This document shows, piece by piece, positions 8,272 through 15,355 of a DNA stretch of 39,747 nucleotides (positions are counted from its first letter, which is position 1; each line of letters starts with the position of its first letter). This stretch comes from Streptomyces sp. (GTDB lineage: Bacteria > Actinomycetota > Actinomycetes > Streptomycetales > Streptomycetaceae), in contig NZ_JAPSKN010000019.1 of NCBI RefSeq assembly GCF_031181705.1, positions 15,639 to 55,385 of the forward strand, given 5' to 3'. The position numbers were made by a program, and so were the translations under genes. The notes beneath the pieces are model-generated. The model saw nothing but the letters and a program-made list of their open reading frames with translations. It searched no databases and was not told where the DNA came from.

Positions 8272-9234
8272 TCAGCGCAGCTTGGGGTCGAGGGCGTTGC
8301 GTACCGCATCGCCGAACATCAGGAACGAGAGCACCGTGATCGAGACCATCACCGACGGGATGATCAGGGTGTGGGGGGCGATCCGCAGCTGCTCGCGTCC
8401 TCGGGCCACGTCGCCGCCCCAGGATACCGCCGTGTCACCGAGACCCACGCCCAGGAAGGACAGGGTGGCTTCGGCCGCGATGTAGCCGCCGAGCGCGATG
8501 GTCGCGACGACGATGATGGGCGCGAGCGCGTTGGGCAGGATGTGCCGGAGCAGGATCCGGGACGTCGAGGCACCGAGCGCCTTGGCGGCCACCACGTAGT
8601 CCGCCTGCTTGATGGTGATGACGGCACCGCGGGCGACACGCGCTATCTGGGTCCAGCCCAGGAAGGCGAGGGCCATGATGACGACCCAGACCGTGCGGTC
8701 GTCGAAGGAGTTCAGCACGACCAGGGCGCCCAGCAGGAACGGGATGCCGAGGAAGATGTCGGTCAGCCGCGACAGCAGGGTGTCGGTCCAGCCGCCGAAG
8801 TAGCCGGCGATCATGCCGATGACCGTGCCCAGGACGGTGACGGCGAGGGTGACACCCACACCGACGGTGATCGAGGCGCGGGCACCGTAGACGACCCGGG
8901 CGTAGATGGAACGGCCCTGGACGTCGTAGCCGAGCCAGTCCGGGGCGAAGAAGTGCCCCCAGTTCGGCTTGCCCAGGTAGTGCTTGGCCAGGTCGGCGTC
9001 GCGCGGCGAGGCGCTGGTGAACAGCCCCGGCCACAGCGACATCACGAGCAGGAACACGATCAGCACGGCCGAGATCACGAAGAGCGGGTTGCGCCGCAGG
9101 TCGTGCCAGGCGTCGGACCACAGGCTGCGCGGCTTGTCCGGAGCGGGGCCGGCGTCGGCCACGACGACGCCGGCGGTGCTCACGGTGTCACCGGGAAGGG
9201 CTTCGACCTTCTTTTCGACGGTCTTGTCAGGCAT
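8272..9234 (-). CDS. Peptide ABC transporter permease (DppC/OppC-like)
   Basis: The 320-residue membrane protein has a hydrophilic N terminus of about 50 residues and then the OppC/DppC pattern. The first helix is followed by a long loop and five more helices, with the permease EAA-type loop in KALGASTSRILLRHILPNAL. It forms the translocation channel with the preceding permease. ATGCCTGA is shared with the stop of that permease gene (8-base overlap), so the two are co-translated. Confidence 0.92.
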   Translation of the reverse strand: MPDKTVEKKVEALPGDTVSTAGVVVADAGPAPDKPRSLWSDAWHDLRRNPLFVISAVLIVFLLVMSLWPGLFTSASPRDADLAKHYLGKPNWGHFFAPDWLGYDVQGRSIYARVVYGARASITVGVGVTLAVTVLGTVIGMIAGYFGGWTDTLLSRLTDIFLGIPFLLGALVVLNSFDDRTVWVVIMALAFLGWTQIARVARGAVITIKQADYVVAAKALGASTSRILLRHILPNALAPIIVVATIALGGYIAAEATLSFLGVGLGDTAVSWGGDVARGREQLRIAPHTLIIPSVMVSITVLSFLMFGDAVRNALDPKLR

Positions 9235-10156
9235 ACCGGATCCTCGGGTCCAGGACCGCGTAGAGCAGGTCGACGATCAGGCTGGCAGCGAGGTAGATGA
9301 GCACCATCAGCGAGGCGATTCCCACGACCGTGGCGCCCTCGCGCCGGCTGAGCGCCTCGTAGATCTCGACACCGATACCCCGCACGTTGAAGATGCCCTC
9401 GGTCACGATGGCGCCGGTCATCAGGTTGCCGACCTCGATGCCGAGGAAGGTGACCACGGGGATCAGCGAGTTGCGCATCAGGTGGACGCCGATCACGCGG
9501 CGGCGCGGCAGGCCCTTGGCCACGGCGGTGCGCATGTAGTCGGACCGCAGGTTCTCCGCGATCGACGTACGGGTCAGCCGGGCGACGTAGGCGAGCGACA
9601 GCGACGCCAGCACGGTGGCGGGAAGCGCGAGCTGCGCGAAGTCCGTCGAGTCGGTCACGGTGGGGGTGGTGACCGACCACTTGAACGCGAACAGGTACTG
9701 CAGCAGGAAGCCCAGCACGAAGGACGGCATGGACACGAGGACCAGGGTCAGCGTCAGCAGTCCGCGGTCGCGCAGCGTGTCGGGGCGCAGACCGGCGACG
9801 ACACCGAGGCCGATGCCCACGAGCGTGACGAAGGTGAAAGCGAAGATCGTCAGCCTGATGGTCACCGGGAACGCGTCGGTGATGATGTCCGCGATGGGCC
9901 GCTGACTGGCGATCTGCGTACCGAAGTCACCCTGCAGCAGGTTGGTCATGTAGTTCACGTACTGCTGCAACAGCGGCTGGTCGAGGCCGAGTTCCTTCTT
10001 GATGCCCGCGACCACCGCCGGGTCGTACGCCTGATCCCCCATCATCGCCCGGACGGGATCGCCGGGCAGGGCGTACATCATGCAGAAGATGAGCAGGGTT
10101 GACCCGATGAAGACCGGGATCATCTGGAGCAGTCGTCGTGCGACATAGCGCCCCAT
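9227..10156 (-). CDS. Peptide ABC transporter permease (DppB/OppB-like)
   Basis: The 309-residue product begins MGRYVARRLLQMIPVF, the characteristic OppB/DppB start, and has six predicted helices. The EAA-type loop KGLPRRRVIGVHLMRNSLIP lies at about residues 195-214. GGAGG is placed 6 bases before ATG 10156. It is separated from the binding-protein gene by 132 bp holding two stem-loops, so its level may be set separately from that of the binding protein. Confidence 0.92.
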   Translation of the reverse strand: MGRYVARRLLQMIPVFIGSTLLIFCMMYALPGDPVRAMMGDQAYDPAVVAGIKKELGLDQPLLQQYVNYMTNLLQGDFGTQIASQRPIADIITDAFPVTIRLTIFAFTFVTLVGIGLGVVAGLRPDTLRDRGLLTLTLVLVSMPSFVLGFLLQYLFAFKWSVTTPTVTDSTDFAQLALPATVLASLSLAYVARLTRTSIAENLRSDYMRTAVAKGLPRRRVIGVHLMRNSLIPVVTFLGIEVGNLMTGAIVTEGIFNVRGIGVEIYEALSRREGATVVGIASLMVLIYLAASLIVDLLYAVLDPRIRYA

Positions 10157-10181
10157 AGGTGCCTCCGTGAGGGGTTAACGC

Positions 10182-10226
10182 AGGTACGGGGGCCGTCTCC
10201 GGTCGGCGAGACGGCCCCCCGTACCT
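10182..10226 (-). terminator. Large intra-operon stem-loop (second of two)
   Basis: AGGTACGGGGGCCGTCTC (10182-10199) pairs with 10208-10226, forming 18 base pairs with a single bulged C and an 8-base loop. It lies between the binding-protein gene and dppB. It may be an attenuator, a partial terminator or an mRNA-stabilising element. Confidence 0.8.
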
Positions 10227-10252
10227 CCCACCGCCGCCGGAGCGGCGGTGGG
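10227..10252 (-). terminator. GC-rich intra-operon stem-loop (first of two)
   Basis: CCCACCGCCGC (10227-10237) pairs perfectly with 10242-10252 around a 4-base loop. It directly abuts the larger stem-loop, so RNA polymerase passes two hairpins after the binding-protein gene. Confidence 0.8.
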
Positions 10253-10288
10253 TCTACGGCCGAGTGGGAAGAGCCAGGACGGCTCCTC

Positions 10289-11902
10289 TTACTTGGTGGT
10301 GACGGCCCACACTTCGAGGTCACCGTGGAAGTCGACGTTGACGTTGTCGACGTTCTTACCGTGGCCGCCGTTGATGCGGTAGTACCAGAGCGGGATGGCC
10401 GGCATGTGCTCGACCAGCTTCTTCTCGACCTCCTGGAAGGCCTTCACCGACTCGTCGAGGGACTTGGCGTTGTCGGCCTTGTTCATCAGGCCGTCGATCT
10501 CCTTGTTGGAGAAGCGACCGTTGTTGGCCTCGGCGGTGGTGTGGTACAGCTCCTTCATGAAGTTGGCGTTGACCGGGTAGTCGGCGACCCAGCCACCGCG
10601 GTACATGCCCTTCACCTGGTCGTTGTCACGGGCCTCGAGGTCCGTGGCGAAGTCCGGCTTCGGGTCGCCGACGCAGTCGACGCCGGTGGCCTTGCGGATG
10701 GACTCGCAGACCGCGGTCACCCACTCCTTGTGCCCACCGTCGGTGTTGTACTGGACGGTGAACTTGTTGCCCGGAACGCCACCGCCCTCCTTGATGAGCT
10801 GCTTGGCCTTCGCCGGGTTGTACGTGAACACGTCCGTGTCCAGGTTCTGGTAGCCCTTGACACCGGGCGGCGTGAAGCCCTTGGCCGGCGTGCGGGTGTT
10901 GTTCAGAACCGTCTTGGTGATCGTGTCGCGGTCGATCGCCATCGACAGACCCTGCAGGACCTTCGGGTCGATGTCCTTGAAGGTCTTGGAGTAGAACGCC
11001 GGGGTCAGCGTCTGGATGGCCGCGTACGGCTGCTCGATGGCGCCGTCGCCCAGGTCCTGCTTGTACTTCGGCAGGTCCGTCGGGCCGACCTGGCGGATCA
11101 TGTCCAGGTTGCCGGAGACGACGTCCTTGTACGCGGCCTCGAGGGTCGTGTACGCCTTGAACTGGACGCCCTTGTTCTTGGCCTTGTTCGGGCCCTGGTA
11201 CCCGTCCCAGGCCTTGACCTGGATGAGCTTCTTGTGGTCCCACTTCTCGAACTTGTAGGGACCGTTGCCGACCGGCTTCTGGCCGAAGGCCTTCGGGTCG
11301 TCGTAGAAGACCTTGGGCAGCGGGGCCCAGGTGGTGTAGCCGAGCTTGTAGTTGAAGTACGGCATCGTGTACTTCAGCTCGATCGTGAAGGTGTGGTCGT
11401 CCACGGCCTTCAGACCGGACATGGTCTGCGACTTCGGCTCACCCTTCTCCGGGTGGACGTCGTCGTAGCCCTTGATGTCCTGGAACCAGAACGAGTTCTG
11501 CTGGTTGTTCTTGATGTTGGCGTACCAGTTCCAAGCGTCGATGTACGACTTGGAGGTGACTTCTTCGCCGTTGTGGAACTTCCAGCCCTTCTTGAGCTTG
11601 ACCGTCCACGTCTTCGAGTCCTCGGAGGTGACCGACTCGGCGTTCGTGTAGACGATCTCACCCTTGGAGTCGAAGTCCAGCAGCTGGGTGAAGAGCGACT
11701 GGATGACGTACGAGCCGTTGCTCTCGTTCGTGTCGGCCGGGATCAGCGGCTTCTGCGGCTCGCCGACGTCGATCGAGACGTAACCGGCAGGTCCGGAACC
11801 CTTGCTCTTGCTCTCACCATCACCGTCGCCGCCGCAGGCGGTGGCGGACAGGGCGACGACTATCGCGCCCGCGACCCACTTGGCGCTCTTGGCACCGCGC
11901 AT
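10289..11902 (-). CDS. Peptide ABC transporter substrate-binding lipoprotein
   Basis: The 537-residue lipoprotein belongs to the SBP family 5 (OppA/DppA type) and captures peptides outside the cell for the permeases encoded downstream. The signal peptide is basic (RGAKSAK), then hydrophobic, with lipobox LSATAC giving lipidated Cys23. GGDGDGESKSKGSG forms a flexible tether. Family motifs such as GNGPYKFEKWDHKK and the C-terminal MPAIPLWYY are visible. AGGAGG lies 4-7 bases before ATG 11902. It is the first gene of the operon and has a 617-bp upstream region with a candidate promoter. The gene order (binding protein first) resembles the operon next to bldK in S. coelicolor more than bldK itself, as far as I recall. 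Confidence 0.93.
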   Translation of the reverse strand: MRGAKSAKWVAGAIVVALSATACGGDGDGESKSKGSGPAGYVSIDVGEPQKPLIPADTNESNGSYVIQSLFTQLLDFDSKGEIVYTNAESVTSEDSKTWTVKLKKGWKFHNGEEVTSKSYIDAWNWYANIKNNQQNSFWFQDIKGYDDVHPEKGEPKSQTMSGLKAVDDHTFTIELKYTMPYFNYKLGYTTWAPLPKVFYDDPKAFGQKPVGNGPYKFEKWDHKKLIQVKAWDGYQGPNKAKNKGVQFKAYTTLEAAYKDVVSGNLDMIRQVGPTDLPKYKQDLGDGAIEQPYAAIQTLTPAFYSKTFKDIDPKVLQGLSMAIDRDTITKTVLNNTRTPAKGFTPPGVKGYQNLDTDVFTYNPAKAKQLIKEGGGVPGNKFTVQYNTDGGHKEWVTAVCESIRKATGVDCVGDPKPDFATDLEARDNDQVKGMYRGGWVADYPVNANFMKELYHTTAEANNGRFSNKEIDGLMNKADNAKSLDESVKAFQEVEKKLVEHMPAIPLWYYRINGGHGKNVDNVNVDFHGDLEVWAVTTK

Positions 11903-12460
11903 GGGTTCCTCCTAAGAAGTCATTGGTTCACCGCAAAGAGAGCACAGACAAACCACCGCCACCGCCCGTCGCCGGTGCCGGAAATCATCAGGTGCCCCCG
12001 CGCTCGTGAGTCGGCGCCGCTGCCGGCGAGTGACCCTTCATCCGAGCTCTACGCGCCTAACTATCTGCCAAACACCAGGACCGAACCACACTCTCGAGGT
12101 CTCGGTTCGATCACAGCTCGCGTATACATCTTCCAAAATCCGGACAAAGGGTTTGGTGAAAGATCCCTGCGAAACGGACTTGTTACACATCTATCGGTGG
12201 CGACTGTCCGTATTCCGGACGCGAGAGTGAGAAAAACCGCTTGCGGTTACCGCGGCATCCGTGCAGGGTGCCGACGGGGGCCGTCGCGGGCTCAAGTGGC
12301 AGTCGCCACAAGGCTGTTGCCCGGCTTCGAGGCAGGGCAGAGCGAGGCGTTCCGCAGCAGGGTAGTGGGAGCGGGCCGTTCCGGACGGCCGCGCCGGGCA
12401 AATAGAGGGTTTTCCCTAACCCTTTCCTTCGCGTTGTCCCCCTTTGACACACGGCACCTG
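11903..12460 (-). promoter_or_regulatory. Long upstream regulatory region of the peptide transporter operon
   Basis: This stretch has no convincing gene. The section 12040-12240 is distinctly AT-rich. It holds an inverted repeat GTCCG-5-CGGAC at 12206-12220 and another, CGAACC / GGTTCG, at 12082-12109. The latter lies close to the predicted transcript start and could be an operator. The leader to the ATG would be about 210 nt. Confidence 0.5.
12121..12148 (-). promoter_or_regulatory. Candidate sigma-70-type promoter for the transporter operon
   Basis: On the minus strand, TTTGTC (12143-12148) and TATACG (12121-12126) are spaced by 16 bases in an AT-rich context. This fits a vegetative HrdB-type promoter. 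It is a sequence guess only. Confidence 0.35.
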
Positions 12461-12509
12461 ACACACGGCACCGGGCACCCCGCGGGGCGGGGTGCCCGGT
12501 GCCGTGTGT
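12461..12509 (-). terminator. Very strong terminator of typA
   Basis: A perfect 22-bp stem (12461-12482 with 12488-12509) has a 5-base loop and begins 10 bases past the typA stop. A partial copy of the left arm (gacacacggcacc) stands just outside at 12446-12458. Confidence 0.9.
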
Positions 12510-12519
12510 ACTGGGGGCG

Positions 12520-14427
12520 TCAGCCGTGCTTGGCGCGGCTGGCGGCGCGGGCGCGCTCGCGGGCGTCCAGGTTCACCTTGCGGATGCGCACGGCCTCCGG
12601 GGTGACCTCGACGCACTCGTCGTCGCGGCAGAACTCCAGGGACTGCTCCAGCGACAGCTTGCGGGGCGGGACGATCGACTCGGTCACATCGGCCGTCGAG
12701 GACCGCATGTTCGTGAGCTTCTTCTCCTTGGTGATGTTGACGTCCATGTCGTCGGCGCGGGAGTTCTCGCCGACGATCATGCCCTCGTACACCTCGGTGC
12801 CCGGCTCCACGAAGAGCACACCGCGCTCCTGCAGGTTGGTCATCGCGAAGGCGGTGACCGCGCCGGCGCGGTCGGCGACCAGGGAGCCGTTGTTGCGGGT
12901 CTGGAGCGTGCCGAACCAGGGCTCGAAACCCTCGTGGATGGAGTGGGCGATGCCCGTGCCGCGGGTCTGGGTCAGGAACTCGGTCCGGAAGCCGATCAGG
13001 CCGCGGGAGGGCACGACGAACTCCATGCGGACCCAGCCGGAGCCGTGGTTGGACATGTTGTCCATCCGGCCCTTGCGGACGCCCATGAGCTGCGTGACGG
13101 CGCCCATGTGCTCCTCGGGCACGTCGACGGTCATCCGCTCGACGGGCTCGTACGTCTTGCCGTCGATCTCCCGGGTGACCACCTGGGGCTTGCCGACGGT
13201 CAGCTCGTAGCCCTCGCGGCGCATGGTCTCGACGAGGATGGCCAGCGCCAGCTCGCCGCGGCCCTGCACCTCCCAGGCGTCCGGGCGCTCGGTCTCCAGG
13301 ACGCGCAGCGAGACGTTGCCGATCAGCTCGCGGTCGAGGCGGTCCTTGACCTGGCGGGCGGTGACCTTGCGGTCCTTGACGGCCGCCTTGTTGTCGGCGC
13401 CCTTGCCGGTGGCGCCGCGGCCGACCAGCGGGGAGGTGTTGGTGCCGATGACCATGGAGATCGCCGGCTCGTCGACGGTGATCAGCGGCAGCGCGATCGG
13501 GTTCTCCGGGTCGGCCAGGGTCTCGCCGATCATGATGTCCGGGATGCCGGCGACCGCGCAGATGTCACCGGGGCCGGCCTTCTCGGCGGGCTTGCGGGTG
13601 AGCGCCTCGGTCATCATCAGCTCGGAGATGCGCACGTTCTGGACGGACCCGTCGCGCTTCATCCACGCGACCGTCTGGCCCTTCTTCAGCTCGCCCTGCT
13701 GCACGCGCAGCAGCGCGATACGGCCGAGGAAGTTGTCGGCGTCCAGGTTCGTCACGTGCGCCTGGAGCGGGGCGGCCTCGTCGTAGGTCGGGGCCGGGAT
13801 GTGCTCCAGGATCGTGGAGAAGAACGGCTCCAGGCTGTCGGAGTCGCCCGGGACCGTGCCGTCCGCCGGCTTGGTGAGGGAGGCGATGCCGTCACGGCCG
13901 CAGGCGTAGACGATCGGGAACTCGATCTGGTCCTCGTCGGCGTCCAGGTCCAGGAAGAGGTCGTACGTCTCGTTGACGACCTCGTCGATCCGGGAGTCGG
14001 GGCGGTCCGTCTTGTTGATGCAGAGGATGACGGGCAGCCGCTGCTGGAGCGCCTTGCGCAGCACGAAGCGGGTCTGGGGCAGCGGGCCCTCGGAGGCGTC
14101 CACGAGCAGGACGACGCCGTCGACCATCGACAGACCGCGCTCGACCTCACCGCCGAAGTCGGCGTGGCCGGGGGTGTCGATGATGTTGATGGTGATGGGC
14201 TCCCCGCCGTCCTTGGGGTGGTACTTCACCGCCGTGTTCTTGGCGAGGATCGTGATGCCCTTCTCACGCTCCAGGTCGTTCGAGTCCATCATGCGGTCGT
14301 CGACCGAGTCGAGCTGGTGGGCGGCGAAGGCACCGGCCTGCTTCAGCATGCCGTCGACGATGGTGGTCTTGCCGTGGTCGACGTGGGCGACGATGGCGAC
14401 GTTGCGGATGTCGTGGCGCGTGGCCAT
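12520..14427 (-). CDS. typA: Ribosome-associated GTPase TypA/BipA
   Basis: TypA is a translational GTPase related to EF-G and LepA that binds the 70S ribosome and supports growth under stress. The 635-residue product has G1 AHVDHGKTT at 14-22, G3 DTPGH and G4 NKTD. The EF-G-like domains and the TypA-specific C-terminal domain follow, giving the normal family length. I chose ATG 14427 because the G-domain starts a few residues later, as in all TypA proteins, and GGGAG lies upstream. The open frame extends 37 codons further without family similarity. The gene appears monocistronic and ends at a 22-bp hairpin. Confidence 0.96.
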   Translation of the reverse strand: MATRHDIRNVAIVAHVDHGKTTIVDGMLKQAGAFAAHQLDSVDDRMMDSNDLEREKGITILAKNTAVKYHPKDGGEPITINIIDTPGHADFGGEVERGLSMVDGVVLLVDASEGPLPQTRFVLRKALQQRLPVILCINKTDRPDSRIDEVVNETYDLFLDLDADEDQIEFPIVYACGRDGIASLTKPADGTVPGDSDSLEPFFSTILEHIPAPTYDEAAPLQAHVTNLDADNFLGRIALLRVQQGELKKGQTVAWMKRDGSVQNVRISELMMTEALTRKPAEKAGPGDICAVAGIPDIMIGETLADPENPIALPLITVDEPAISMVIGTNTSPLVGRGATGKGADNKAAVKDRKVTARQVKDRLDRELIGNVSLRVLETERPDAWEVQGRGELALAILVETMRREGYELTVGKPQVVTREIDGKTYEPVERMTVDVPEEHMGAVTQLMGVRKGRMDNMSNHGSGWVRMEFVVPSRGLIGFRTEFLTQTRGTGIAHSIHEGFEPWFGTLQTRNNGSLVADRAGAVTAFAMTNLQERGVLFVEPGTEVYEGMIVGENSRADDMDVNITKEKKLTNMRSSTADVTESIVPPRKLSLEQSLEFCRDDECVEVTPEAVRIRKVNLDARERARAASRAKHG

Positions 14428-14570
14428 AAAAGGCGTACTCCCGGAGTGGTGAGGAATGCCCTGCGCGTACGTCGGTGGTGCGCGGGCCCTGCCGGGCTCA
14501 ACATGCCACGGCCTCACCCCATGGTACGGGTCCGCCACCGTTGGGGTGAGCCGGGATGCTTTGGTGCAGG

Positions 14571-15247
14571 TCAGGGGCTTGGCGAGGGGGGTTCGGCGTC
14601 GGTTTCGGCCGGTACGCAGGCGTGCCGGGCGGCTTCCCGGGCCAGAGCGGTGTCCGGGCGCTCGGCGCAGCCGGTCACGCCGGCGACGTCGGCCGTCCAG
14701 GTGGGGGCCCGGCCGGAGACGGTCCTGCCGTCCGGGCAGGTGTGGCGGAAGTCCGCGGAGACCTCCCGGACACCGGCGTACTGGTGGTACGTGCCCGCCT
14801 CGCGCGGGGTGACGCGGCCCTCGCCGAGCGCCGGGGCCCGCTGCCCGGGGTCGGTGAACGCCCAGGTGTCGCCCGCCTCCGCCAGGGCGGGCGCCTCGGA
14901 GTCGGTCTCCCCGGCCACCTTGCCGAGGGAGAACAGGACCTCAGCGGCGGGCGGTGCCGGTCCGTCGGCGCGTACCGAGGGGACGGGCGTGCACACGCGC
15001 CGCACCGGGTTGCGCAGCGCGCCGCCGCCCTCGCCCAGCCGCTCCGGACGCGAGACGCCGGTCAACCGGTCGCGCGTGGTGACCGGGGACCAGGTGAAGG
15101 TGCCCTTCGCGCAGGCCCGCGCCCGGGACGTGCCGCTCTCGCGCGGGGTGCCGTGGGCCCCCGGTTCCCCGGTGCACGCCGTCAGCGCGGCCACCAGCGC
15201 CCGATGGCCAGGCCGGCCGCGCGGGCCCGCCGTACCGTTCCGTCCAT
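14571..15247 (-). pseudogene. Small secreted lipoprotein gene with apparent one-base frameshift
   Basis: ATG 15247, preceded by GGGGGGC, starts a frame coding a textbook signal start (MDGTVRRARAAGLAIG) that then runs into a stop at about 15182. In the neighbouring frame the reading continues exactly from that point with ALVAALTAC, completing the hydrophobic core and lipobox (LTAC), followed by about 200 residues to the stop at 14571. Adding one base to the C run at 15200-15202 would fuse both parts into a 225-residue lipoprotein. The mature part has four spaced Cys residues and no motif I know. Either the gene is recently inactivated or the base is a homopolymer sequencing error. A longer no-shift start at 15288 exists but lies inside the upstream hairpin. 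Confidence 0.7.
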
Positions 15248-15271
15248 GTGCCGCCCCCCGTGCGCGGACGC

Positions 15272-15319
15272 CCGGCGTCCGCACCATGATCGCTGCCGGC
15301 CTCATGGTGCGGACGCCGG
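15272..15319 (-). terminator. Terminator hairpin after the LpqW-like gene
   Basis: A perfect 18-bp stem (15272-15289 with 15302-15319) encloses a 12-base loop, 37 bases past the stop of the LpqW-like gene and 25 bases before the start of the small lipoprotein gene. It separates the two. Confidence 0.85.
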
Positions 15320-15355
15320 CTCGGGCGGCGGCAAGGCATTTGAGCGTTTCCGGAG

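Noticed and set aside
12104..12112. GGTTCGATC, which looks like a tRNA T-loop
   Set aside because: No acceptor, D-arm or anticodon arm can be folded around it. It is part of an inverted repeat in the promoter region.
10325..13210. Plus-strand open frame of 961 codons
   Set aside because: It runs opposite the binding-protein and typA genes, has skewed composition with no domain, and arises from high third-position GC on the coding strand.
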